Shown here one piece after another: positions 18,687 to 26,893 of a stretch of DNA of 64,000 nt (position 1 is the first letter of the stretch; every line of letters begins with the position of its first letter). This DNA comes from an uncultured delta proteobacterium. Lineage in GTDB: Bacteria > Desulfobacterota > Desulfobulbia > Desulfobulbales > Desulfocapsaceae. The position numbers and the translations under genes are program-made. The notes beneath the pieces were generated by a model, which saw only the letters and a program-made list of their open reading frames with translations, did no database searches and was not told where the DNA came from. The stretch lies in the NCBI GenBank assembly GCA_903875445.1, contig CAIQWD010000056.1:1-64000 (forward strand). Direction: 5' to 3'.

Positions 18687-19958
18687 TCAATCATCAAAAT
18701 CGCCCTCAGATCCCTTATCGCTGTCCAGGGTTTTTGCTCTGGCGATGATCTTTTCCCTGGTCCATTGTGCCGGCTCTTCAAGGCGTTTGCCTTTGGGACC
18801 GAGATCATAGGAACCGGCCCGCAAAATTGCTTCCTTGGCGAAACCGGCAGTACCTTCCGCATGAAAGACCTGGGTGAGAATCTTGTAAACAAAATCCTCG
18901 ACACCTTTGCACATTCGCTCCCGCACCTCCTGTGTCTGGGATAGCAGCAAACACTCAACGGGCAGATTGAGATTTTTATAATTACCCCCTTTCCAACCGT
19001 TTTTCGCGGCGTGGGCGGTCATTCGTTGCCACATTTCCCCGCTCATCCCCCGTCCTTTGACTTTGATGAAATTGCCGTCTTGGTCGAGGATGGCATTACC
19101 GAAGTCGTTGACCTCCACTCCCCAGGAAACCATTTGCAGAGCGGTGGCCACATTGGCCTTGGTGGTATTGGTGTTAGAGGCAATGGCGCGAAGTTTATCC
19201 GAATTGTTACCGGATGTGCCATGTTGCGCTCCGGAAACCTTGTAGGGCTCAAGAGCCTTGTGGATGGCGGCGGTGAGATCCACCTGAATACCCTGGCCGC
19301 TTGCCTCAAGGCCGTGGGTTGTTCCGTTATTTAGGGCGATCCAATCGGGAAATATGCCATGGGCGTTCAATCCCTTGATGAGAAACGAGGCATCGGCAAC
19401 CGTTGACAGTCCTTGATCCCCTTTAATCTCGCCGACCTCCGTTTCAAGACCCGCCCATCCGGGGATAAAGGCACTCAGTTCGATATTGGCCAGCAGATTG
19501 AGATCGTCCGGCATATGCGAGGCATCGACGGCGATGGAGGTTATACCGGCGTCGAACATCGCCGGGATATCCATTTTCGCAAACAGCAGATCGGCCTCGC
19601 TTTTGATACCGTAATGGTCGGCATGGATTGCCACCGGGACCGTGATGGCCAGCTCATTGCAAATGGTATCCACATACATGGCCAAGTTATAGGCGTTGAC
19701 CGGACAATAGTTGCCCTCCGACCGGGCAATTTCAATGATCAGGGCTGCGTCGGCGCGCTGGGCGGCCTGCAGAGCCCCGCGAATAACAAAACTGTTCCGG
19801 CCGTTGGCGGCAATGGTCATCGCCTGGCCTTTGGTTAAAAGGGCGCGGTCGATGACCTTGCCGCTGACAATCAGCGCCTTGGAATGGGGGAAACGTTTGC
19901 TTATATTTGGCGGTCTGCCTATCTGAATCAATTTTTCGTATTCTGCATTCATGCCCAT
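18687..19958 (-). CDS. Divergent class II fructose-bisphosphate aldolase family protein
   Basis: A 423-residue zinc aldolase-type protein, longer than the usual 305-360. The metal site can be traced: HADH (H112-H115), E174 in ETEVGEIKG, H215 in NGTTHG and H246 in GAQHGTSG, which matches the His/Glu/His pattern of class II fructose- and tagatose-bisphosphate aldolases; the QHGTSG loop replaces the more common FHGGSG phosphate loop. Expected reaction: reversible cleavage of fructose 1,6-bisphosphate, feeding the FBPase encoded at 453. A strong GGAGG site precedes the ATG at 19958. The C-terminal 70 residues are an extension whose role is unclear. Substrate specificity is not certain. Confidence 0.78.
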   Translation of the reverse strand: MGMNAEYEKLIQIGRPPNISKRFPHSKALIVSGKVIDRALLTKGQAMTIAANGRNSFVIRGALQAAQRADAALIIEIARSEGNYCPVNAYNLAMYVDTICNELAITVPVAIHADHYGIKSEADLLFAKMDIPAMFDAGITSIAVDASHMPDDLNLLANIELSAFIPGWAGLETEVGEIKGDQGLSTVADASFLIKGLNAHGIFPDWIALNNGTTHGLEASGQGIQVDLTAAIHKALEPYKVSGAQHGTSGNNSDKLRAIASNTNTTKANVATALQMVSWGVEVNDFGNAILDQDGNFIKVKGRGMSGEMWQRMTAHAAKNGWKGGNYKNLNLPVECLLLSQTQEVRERMCKGVEDFVYKILTQVFHAEGTAGFAKEAILRAGSYDLGPKGKRLEEPAQWTREKIIARAKTLDSDKGSEGDFDD

Positions 19959-20027
19959 GAAACACCTCCAGATGTATTTTTCCGTATTTCTACGACTTGG
20001 AAAACAGGTTGAAAAGCACGAGAGTTT

Positions 20028-20127
20028 AGGAGCCGTTAGGAAATAACTAGACCATTTATAACCATTTCCTTACGGCTCCTTATGCCGTTCCAGGCATGCC
20101 TTCGGCCATGTTATTATTTACAACGGC
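20028..20127 (-). repeat. Dispersed two-hairpin intergenic repeat, copy A
   Basis: AGGAGCCGTTAGGAAAT (20028-20044) and ATTTCCTTACGGCTCCT (20064-20080) form an inverted repeat (16 of 17). Next to it is TTATGCCGTTCC...CAACGG, which ends at 20126-20127. The same units recur at 39441-39526 (copy B) and, without the first hairpin, at 56576-56623 (copy C). All three copies have the same orientation and lie on the 3' side of a minus-strand gene, here tatC. Confidence 0.75.
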
Positions 20128-20201
20128 TGAGAGAGAACCATTTTTTCGATACTCTCTTTTTATAAACCATGCATAAAAAGAAATCCAGGGAGGAAACTCT
20201 T

Positions 20202-20992
20202 TTATTCCGATATCTTTTCATTGTCCGCCGGCGATTTGCTAAAATCGACGAAACCCTTCCTGGCAAAAAGCCAAACCGCCACAACACCGATCTCATAGAG
20301 TGCCATGAGGGGTACCGCCATCATTACCTGATTGACAACATCCGGGGTTGGGGTAAGGATGGCGGCGAGAATGAAGTTGACAAGAATGGAATATTTTCTG
20401 TTGCGATTGAGAAAAGCAACGTCGATCAACCCGGTTTTGGCGAGAAAGACCATAAAAATGGGCATCTCGAAAATCACCCCAAAAGCCAGAAGCAGCCTGG
20501 TAGCCAGAGTGAAATATTCGCTCACCGCCGGCAGGGAAGTGAGAAATTCATTATTATAACCAACCAGAAATTTGAAGGCGGGAGGGAAAACGACAAAATA
20601 TCCGAAGGCCGCCCCGCCGATAAAGCAGGAGGAGGAGAGAAGGGAGAAGGGAATCAGCACCCTCTTTTCATGCCCATAAAGCCCGGGAGCAACAAAGCGC
20701 CAGATCTGCGAAAAGATCACCGGAGACGCAAACAGCACGCCGCAGACTAGGGCAAGCTTTAGATAAAAAAAAACCCCTCTTGGTAGGAGGTAAAAATCAG
20801 GGAGGTCCCTTTCGGCAAAACCTCGACAAGAGGTTTGAAGAACCAGGTGCCAATGGGCTCAATAACCGAATAGGAAAGACAAAAACCGACGAATGCGGCC
20901 ACCATTGATACAATCAGGCACGAACGCAACTCTCGCAAATGTTCGGTGAGTGCCTGTTTTTTTAATTTTCCGCTACCGTCTTGCTGGTTCAT
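20202..20992 (-). CDS. tatC: Sec-independent translocase TatC, reading frame broken at a homopolymer
   Basis: Two consecutive minus-strand frames together form one complete TatC. The first (20992 to about 20760) has the N-terminal signature LTEHLRELRSCL and the first membrane span; the second (to 20202) continues with GVLFASPVIFSQIWRFVAPGLY and the remaining five spans. They meet at a run of nine T (coding strand) after GGG near 20765-20773. Ten T would join the frames as GFFFYLKLALVCGV, which is the family sequence. So one T is missing in this sequence. The options are sequencing error, transcriptional slippage or a true frameshift. TatC is the receptor of the Tat system that exports folded redox proteins. 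tatA/B are not in the window. Confidence 0.85.
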
Positions 20993-21145
20993 ATGGCATA
21001 TACCTTGAAGATTGACTGTTCACCGCCTCATGTTCGGAACTGATCTGAATACCATCTACAAGGGCTTTTGACAAGATGGTCTGTGGCGGAAACGACATTC
21101 TCACGCATCCTCTATCGCCTCGAAACCGGGGCATGTGCCCTTCCC

Positions 21146-21607
21146 ATGCAAGATAATGAACACAACATTTCCCCCAACATATTCTCATGGATTATCTATA
21201 TTGTTCGTTGCCGGGATGGTTCCTTGTATACCGGCATTACCACCGACCTGACGAGACGTATCGCAGAACACAATTCTCCCGGAGGTGGAGCCAAATACAC
21301 CCGGCCCCGTCGACCGGTAACCCTGGTATACAGCGAATCGACACCCTCCAGGGCAACGGCCGCACAACGGGAAAACCAGATAAAGAAACTGAGCGTTGCC
21401 GGCAAGATCCGGCTTATTGCCGGGAATCCCGGATCGGGAAGTCGGCCCTTGCCGTCATTTGAGCAGCCGGCGGCCCCCCCGAAAACAGCACCTCATGAAA
21501 AGCTTGCCCGAATCCTTTCCGAGACGGACTTGGTAAGAGCAAGTACCTTTTCAGCCTGCTCTTTCGACACGGCACCGGTGCCGCAACTTGGAGTAATCAA
21601 GGTCTGA
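21146..21607 (+). CDS. GIY-YIG domain protein, YhbQ-like
   Basis: The GIY-YIG nuclease-type domain covers residues 13-95: WIIYIVRCRDGSLYTGITTD, then RRIAEHN, then RPVTLVYSE and a conserved ENQIKKL helix. These short YhbQ/YazA-type proteins have the UvrC-like fold; their biological role is poorly known. The ATG at 21146 (153 residues) is preferred because the upstream 26 codons do not resemble the family. The last 40 codons run into the 3' end of the opposite-strand MetE-like gene for 115 bases and have no family similarity, so the C-terminus may be a drifted extension. Confidence 0.8.
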   Translation: MQDNEHNISPNIFSWIIYIVRCRDGSLYTGITTDLTRRIAEHNSPGGGAKYTRPRRPVTLVYSESTPSRATAAQRENQIKKLSVAGKIRLIAGNPGSGSRPLPSFEQPAAPPKTAPHEKLARILSETDLVRASTFSACSFDTAPVPQLGVIKV

Positions 21608-22560
21608 GCATACACCTTCTCCCGGTCAATGCCGATGGCCAGCAGCTGTTCGGTCTGCCCGAACCATTTTGCGACCAACGACTCGGCGGTCTCGGCATCG
21701 ATGAACTCCGGAGTCGTCGGGACGATACCGCTTGCGAGAATCCCGCCACCTGCGAAAAACTTCACCAGATGCTCGGGGTAGAGGATGAGTTTGTCAAAGT
21801 AGGAGTATGCGTCGTAACTGACAATATCCACCCCGGACTCAAACACTACCGACCATTCGGTATTGGCGCAGACATGTACCCCGGTCAGGCCATTCTCGAC
21901 ACGAACCGCATTAAAAACCTCCGACAGGCAGGCGACTATATCTTCACGGGTGATAGTTATGAAGGCCGAGGAACCAAGACCGGCGAGTCCCGGCTCATCG
22001 AAGAACATGATGGTCCGGCCGCAGATTTCCGCCATTTTCCTGACCTGCCACCTGGCCTTCATCGCCAGATGTTTAACCGCCACATCGCGGAGCTGGTCAT
22101 TATAAAAGATCGCCCTACCATCCTGATCAACCAGCCCGGTGCAAAAGGTCACCGGTCCGGTAGTTTGCCCTTTAAGGGCTGCGAGTTTCCCCTTTCTCGC
22201 CCTTGCCTGCTCCAAAAAAACATAAAATCCCGGAGCCGCCTCGCGGGCCAGCTGAAAGCGCGATTCTTCAAGAGGTGCGGCACCTTCGGTGACGCCCAGA
22301 TACTCCTCATAAAAGGTGAGCATTTCCTCTTCACAGGTAATGCTTGCCGTATTTATGAAAGTCTTTCCGTTAATCTCCATAACTCCCGGCAACCCGGGGA
22401 GAAACTGCTGCATCATGCCTTCTCTTTTGTAAATCGGCAACTGCGGCCAAAGTGGAATGTCGGGGGTATAATGAAAAATCAGATCGGTAGCTTCCTGATG
22501 ACTGCCGATCGGCAAACTGCCGATGAGAAGCGGAAGACAAGACGGTTTAAAAGGAGACAT
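21493..22560 (-). CDS. MetE-like core methyltransferase (UROD/MetE superfamily)
   Basis: A 355-residue TIM-barrel protein matching only the C-terminal catalytic half of cobalamin-independent methionine synthase. The zinc-ligand pattern is visible: HVC in GVHVCANTEW (H and C), a later Cys in ITPSCGTG, and an acidic VDIVSYDAY segment between them; FFDEPGL matches the MetE DEPAL motif. It lacks the N-terminal MetE half needed for folate. Short core-MetE proteins have been proposed as folate-independent methionine synthases that take methyl from a corrinoid protein; this gene may do the same, or transfer another methyl group. No corrinoid protein gene is adjacent. The 3' end overlaps the convergent GIY-YIG gene. 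Confidence 0.75.
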   Translation of the reverse strand: MSPFKPSCLPLLIGSLPIGSHQEATDLIFHYTPDIPLWPQLPIYKREGMMQQFLPGLPGVMEINGKTFINTASITCEEEMLTFYEEYLGVTEGAAPLEESRFQLAREAAPGFYVFLEQARARKGKLAALKGQTTGPVTFCTGLVDQDGRAIFYNDQLRDVAVKHLAMKARWQVRKMAEICGRTIMFFDEPGLAGLGSSAFITITREDIVACLSEVFNAVRVENGLTGVHVCANTEWSVVFESGVDIVSYDAYSYFDKLILYPEHLVKFFAGGGILASGIVPTTPEFIDAETAESLVAKWFGQTEQLLAIGIDREKVYAQTLITPSCGTGAVSKEQAEKVLALTKSVSERIRASFS

Positions 22561-22606
22561 TATTGATACCTGTTGAGTGTTTTATTGTGCAAATACTGCT
22601 TTAATA

Positions 22607-23800
22607 TTACCTGCCCATGAGAGAACGAACTCCTTTTTCCAAACCATCGAGAGATAGTTCATACATGGGAAAGACGGTGCGGATGACATTCAGGGAGCGA
22701 GTATAGGACCAGTGATTCTCGGCAATGGGATTCAGCCAGATGGCATGAGGAAAAGTCTCGGCCAAAAATCTGAGCTGCTCAATTGACGGCTTGCCGCTTC
22801 GCTCAAAGGCATAGATGGAACCATCCGTGGACATCAGCTCATACGGTGCCATGCTGGCGTCGCCGACAATGATCAACCTGGTATCCGGGTCGAGTCGAAC
22901 AAAATCCTTAATGGCAATCGGCCGCTTATAGCGAGCCGCATCCTCCCACAGCAGATCGTAAATGGTGTTGTGGAAAAAATAGGTTTTCAAATCTTTAAAT
23001 TGCGATTTGGCATAACTGAACAGGGTCTGCACTAAATCCACATGTGGTTCCATGGACCAACCACCATTGTCAATGGCCAAGATAACCTTCAGTCGATCGA
23101 CGATGCCCCGATCAAAAACCAGCTCGATCTCGCCACCGTTTTTCATCGTCTGATAGATGGTGGCCTCGATATTCAAGCGGTCCTTTATACCCTGCGGCAC
23201 CAGATTGCGCAAACGTTTCAAGGCCTCACCAACGGAACTCCGGGTTAATACCCCCCGAGCCGAATACTCCCTGTATCTTCTCTCACCCGCCACCTTGATG
23301 GCCGAACGGCTTCCCGACACTCCACCTATCCGCAACCCCCCCGGGTGAAATCCTGAATGACCGACTGGGGACGTACCACCGGTACCGATCCATTTCGAGC
23401 CTCCGTCATGCCGCCCTTGTTGATCTTTCAGCCGCGCCTTGAAATACTCCAACAGCTCAGCGGGAGACATGGCGGCCAGTTTTTTTTCATCGAGACCCAA
23501 GGCGGCGGCGAGTTTTTTGGGATTCTCCAACCACTCCTGCAACATCCCGCCGGCCATCAGGTCAAAGGTTGCTTCATCCTCGGCGGCAGGCAGTTCCACT
23601 CCTGCAAAAACATGGGCAAAGACCTGATCATACAGATCAAAATATTTCTCGCTCTTTACCAGTATGGTTCTTGCCGCGGTATACAAATCATCAAGCGAAG
23701 TGACCAAGCCGTAGTGCATCGCCCTGTGCAGGGTGAGAAAGGATGTTGGGCTGACGGGTATTCCCACATCTTTCAGCTGATAAAAAAAGGAGATGAACAT
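22607..23800 (-). CDS. VWA-domain protein of the CoxE type
   Basis: A 397-residue protein whose C-terminal half (about 195-397) has the CoxE-like von Willebrand A fold: VILAIDNGGWSM for the first metal loop, DTRLIIVGDASM for a later strand, and a final WLNPI segment. The MIDAS is atypical (DNGGWS rather than DxSxS). The N-terminal half is helical (VPVSP..LTLHRAM, FDLYDQVFAHVF). It lies 13 bases after a MoxR ATPase, the standard MoxR-VWA chaperone pair used for cofactor insertion or complex assembly. The client is unknown; the nearby redox genes are candidates by position only. Confidence 0.85.
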   Translation of the reverse strand: MFISFFYQLKDVGIPVSPTSFLTLHRAMHYGLVTSLDDLYTAARTILVKSEKYFDLYDQVFAHVFAGVELPAAEDEATFDLMAGGMLQEWLENPKKLAAALGLDEKKLAAMSPAELLEYFKARLKDQQGRHDGGSKWIGTGGTSPVGHSGFHPGGLRIGGVSGSRSAIKVAGERRYREYSARGVLTRSSVGEALKRLRNLVPQGIKDRLNIEATIYQTMKNGGEIELVFDRGIVDRLKVILAIDNGGWSMEPHVDLVQTLFSYAKSQFKDLKTYFFHNTIYDLLWEDAARYKRPIAIKDFVRLDPDTRLIIVGDASMAPYELMSTDGSIYAFERSGKPSIEQLRFLAETFPHAIWLNPIAENHWSYTRSLNVIRTVFPMYELSLDGLEKGVRSLMGR

Positions 23801-23812
23801 TGGGTTCCTCGG

Positions 23813-24655
23813 CTAGAAAAAGCGTTTTTTCATCACGCTGTTTACCGATTTCTGGTAATCGGCACTTTTCTTGAACAGGACTCCGAGATAAGGAATTTCT
23901 TTTCTAAGCCGCTCTCCGTCCTGGAAATCGGGATCACTTGCCAGGGCTCGCAACCAATTGATCAGTTCCCGGGTGGCCGGTTTTTTCTCCAAGCCATCGA
24001 TGTTTCGCAGTTCATAAAAGGTTCCGATGGCAAGATCTGCAAGTTTTTTATCAAGCCTTGGAAAGTGCACCTCAATAATATTGCGCATCATCTTCGGATC
24101 GGGGAAGGCGATATGATGAAAATTGCACCGTCCGAGAAATGGATCGGAGAGGTCTTTTTTGGCATTGGAGGTTATGATAATCACCGGACGATGGGTTGCT
24201 CGAACGGTTTCATCCGTCTCCATGATATCAAATTGCATCTGATCAAGTACATCAAGCATATCGTCCTGAAACTCTGTTTCGGCTTTGTCGATCTCATCGA
24301 TCAACAAGACACACCTGGCACCGGCAACAAAGGCCTGGCCGATCCTGCCCATCTTGATATATTCTGAGACATTACTGACATTACGCCGGGAATCGCCGAA
24401 CCTGCTGTCGTTCAGCCGCGTCAGGGTATCGTATTGATACAAGGCCTCGACCAGCTTCATGTTCGATTTGACATTTAAAATAATGAGCGGCATCCGTAAG
24501 CTCTCGGCGATGGCATGGGCGAGCATGGTTTTTCCTGTGCCCGGTTCACCCTTTAACAGGAGTGGCATCTCCAACACCATGGAGATATTGACAATTTTAG
24601 CCAACTCAGGATCGAGAACATATTTTGCGGCACCGATGAAAGGGGTTAACTCCAT
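23813..24655 (-). CDS. MoxR-family AAA+ ATPase
   Basis: AAA+ chaperone of 280 residues with Walker A GEPGTGKT (36-43), Walker B VLLIDEIDKAE (near 117) and the sensor region ITSNAKKDLSDPFLGRC (near 165). It heads a two-gene unit with the VWA/CoxE protein. MoxR ATPases work with VWA partners in activating metal enzymes such as CO dehydrogenases or other complexes. The start ATG is followed by MELTPFIG, and the upstream region is a long AT-rich gap that should hold its promoter. Confidence 0.9.
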   Translation of the reverse strand: MELTPFIGAAKYVLDPELAKIVNISMVLEMPLLLKGEPGTGKTMLAHAIAESLRMPLIILNVKSNMKLVEALYQYDTLTRLNDSRFGDSRRNVSNVSEYIKMGRIGQAFVAGARCVLLIDEIDKAETEFQDDMLDVLDQMQFDIMETDETVRATHRPVIIITSNAKKDLSDPFLGRCNFHHIAFPDPKMMRNIIEVHFPRLDKKLADLAIGTFYELRNIDGLEKKPATRELINWLRALASDPDFQDGERLRKEIPYLGVLFKKSADYQKSVNSVMKKRFF

Positions 24656-25165
24656 TATCTACCTCATCAATTATTGATAATTTTGTGACTTTCGGCAATG
24701 AGCGGTATAAAGGACAGAAAAAAATACAATATTTTCGGCAAAAATACGATGCCCTTGGCAACTGGAAAGCACAAATATTAAGCCCTGCTTTTTTAATCGA
24801 CCTGCAAATGACTGCTCGACGGAGGCAATAAAAGACGGTATATTCCCAGAGGTTTTTTGTTGCTATCGGGGCAATCTTAGGATCATTGCCAAAACACAAG
24901 TTAGCTAACAGAAATACTCCCCTGGATGCAGCACACTAGGATCATAGATTTTCCGCTAACGGAAATGAAACGCAACAAAACACAGAGTGTTGTGCCAGAC
25001 AATTTTACAGCAGCAATAAAAAAAGAAACAGGAAGGGGGAGAGGCAACGGGCATCATTTATGATTATCACCTGACATTCGACAGGTTGCTTTGATAACCA
25101 TGAATTGATAAATCAACAATCATTCCACTGAATGGAAACAAGACTGAGGGTATAGAGAATTAGTT
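24656..25165. other. Divergent AT-rich intergenic region
   Basis: No gene is supported in these 510 bases. The stretch separates the leftward moxR unit from the rightward Hdr-like operon and should carry both promoters. Two imperfect dyads, ATCAATTATTGAT (near 24665) and TTGATAAATCAA (near 25104), are possible operator half-site pairs but fit no known motif well. A TTGGCA...AAAGCA at 24755 resembles a sigma-54 element only in its GG-N10-GC spacing. Confidence 0.55.
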
Positions 25166-26893
25166 ATGAATTTTAATATACTGTTAGGTTTATCTGCAGT
25201 TGTCTGTCTGGTTGGGCTCATCATCAGGTTATCGATATGGTTTTCCCAGGGCATGCACCCCTCCGACGTCCCCACGGTTCCAGCTGCTAAAAGAGTGGCC
25301 GAGGCATTGAAGGGAGTTCTTGGATCGCTTTTCAGTGCGAAGATTTTCCTCATTATCAAGTCGGTATTTGTCGACCTTCTCTTCCAGAAACGCGTTTTTG
25401 ATAAAAATTCCCTGCGCTGGATCGCCCACACTCTGATTTTTTTCGGCTTTATGCTTTTACTTCTCATGCACGCCATGCATGGAGTGGTAACCGAGCACCT
25501 TTTTAAGGGTTATCAGTCAACCCTCAATCCCTATCTTTTTCTACGTAACCTTTTTGGTTTGATGGTACTTGCCGGGGTGGCAATTGCCGTATATCGTCGA
25601 ATTTCCCTTAAGCCGCATCGCTTGAGGACTTACACCAGCGACTGGGCGGCTCTCATATTTCTCGGAGTTATCATCCTCTCCGGCATGCTTCTCGAGGGTG
25701 CCAAGATGTCCTCCCACTCGAAATATCAGAGCATGGTCGATGAGTATGCATCGCTTTCCAACGACGAAGATGGAAAAGCCCTCGAAGCCTTCTGGGTCCA
25801 GGAAAACGGTCTTATCGCGGCCAATGTTCAGTTGCCTCCTGCACCGGAACTTGTTGCCAAAGGTCGGGAGATTAATGGTGACAGCTGTATTGAATGCCAT
25901 GTCTCCAACAAAAATGCCTTTGCCAGCTCAGCCATGGCAAAAGTCACGCCTATGTTTTTTGCTGTTTTCGGTGATTCTGCAACCCTTACTCTTTTCTGGT
26001 ATCTGCACATTATCACCTGTTTGGCCTTTTTGGCATGGCTGCCTTTCAGTAAGATGTTCCACATTTTTGCCGCACCCGTAAGTTTGATCGTCAAGTGCGT
26101 AACCGGCGATCAGCTGCAGGAACCGGCAAACATCCTTACCCGCCAGATGCTTGGGCTCTCCGCCTGTACCCATTGCGGTACCTGCAGTCTTGAGTGCTCC
26201 TCCAATATGTTTTACGAATCCTTTCACAACGATTTTATCCTCCCTTCCGAGAAGGTCCAATATCTAAAGAAAATTGCGGCCGGCAAAGAAAACGACCCGG
26301 CTGTTCTGAAACGAATGCAGCAAGGGCTGTATGTCTGTACTAGTTGTGATCGCTGCACCACGGTCTGCCCTTCAGGTATTAATTTGAAGGAGCTGTTCGT
26401 CAGCTCACGCTATGCCTTGCTTGGCCAAGGAATGCCGGAAACCGCAATGCTCAGTCACTTCTCCTTTCCTTTGGCCCTGGCACAGAACTTCGTCGATGAC
26501 CATTTGCAGGCACTGAAGAAGGTGACCGACATCTTCAAGAAAAGCTTCCAGCATTTGACCGATATGGCCTTGCCGATAACCCTTGGGAAAGCCACGGATA
26601 TCGGCAACACCAGTTTCCGGGGTTGTTTCTCCTGTCAGCGCTGCACCAACATCTGTCCGGTGGTGCGCAGCTACGACAATCCTACGGAAGCCTTGGGAAT
26701 GCTGCCCCATCAGATCATGTTCAGTCTTGGAATCGGCAACACCGAACTAGCTATGGGAGCGCAGATGATCTGGAGTTGTTCCACTTGCTATCTGTGCCAG
26801 GAGCATTGTCCAAATCAGGTCGAACTCTGTGATATTTTCTACACTTTAAAGAACGGCGCCCTCAAAAAAATTGAGGCAGGAGCGAACTCATGA
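25166..26893 (+). CDS. Hdr-type membrane oxidoreductase: cytochrome b (NarI-like), haem c motif and four 4Fe-4S motifs
   Basis: A 575-residue fusion. Five membrane segments (about 5-26, 86-108, 127-145, 164-182, 270-300) form a NarI/DsrM/HdrE-like cytochrome b domain. The loop between segments four and five contains a single CIECH haem c motif (about 241-245), which the NarI topology puts in the periplasm. The cytoplasmic C-terminal half holds four CxxCxxCxxxC/P cluster motifs: CTHCGTCSLEC (near 333), CTSCDRCTTVCP (near 390), CFSCQRCTNICP (near 487) and CSTCYLCQEHCP (near 537). The next gene, overlapping by four bases, is an HdrB-like CCG protein. The pair probably links the quinone pool to a periplasmic or cytoplasmic thiol/electron carrier in sulfate-type respiration. 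It resembles QmoC and DsrMK but is neither. Confidence 0.85.
   Translation: MNFNILLGLSAVVCLVGLIIRLSIWFSQGMHPSDVPTVPAAKRVAEALKGVLGSLFSAKIFLIIKSVFVDLLFQKRVFDKNSLRWIAHTLIFFGFMLLLLMHAMHGVVTEHLFKGYQSTLNPYLFLRNLFGLMVLAGVAIAVYRRISLKPHRLRTYTSDWAALIFLGVIILSGMLLEGAKMSSHSKYQSMVDEYASLSNDEDGKALEAFWVQENGLIAANVQLPPAPELVAKGREINGDSCIECHVSNKNAFASSAMAKVTPMFFAVFGDSATLTLFWYLHIITCLAFLAWLPFSKMFHIFAAPVSLIVKCVTGDQLQEPANILTRQMLGLSACTHCGTCSLECSSNMFYESFHNDFILPSEKVQYLKKIAAGKENDPAVLKRMQQGLYVCTSCDRCTTVCPSGINLKELFVSSRYALLGQGMPETAMLSHFSFPLALAQNFVDDHLQALKKVTDIFKKSFQHLTDMALPITLGKATDIGNTSFRGCFSCQRCTNICPVVRSYDNPTEALGMLPHQIMFSLGIGNTELAMGAQMIWSCSTCYLCQEHCPNQVELCDIFYTLKNGALKKIEAGANS

Noticed and set aside
23357..24367. A 336-codon plus-strand frame opposite the VWA and MoxR genes
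   Set aside because: The opposite strand encodes two unambiguous proteins across the same bases; the frame has no recognisable motif.
24750..24775. A second sigma-54 promoter before the Hdr-like operon
   Set aside because: Only the GG-N10-GC spacing fits; the -12 part reads AAAGCA and it is 400 bases from the gene.
25104..25115. TTGATAAATCAA as an FNR box
   Set aside because: The half sites are separated by two bases instead of four, so the spacing does not fit the FNR family.
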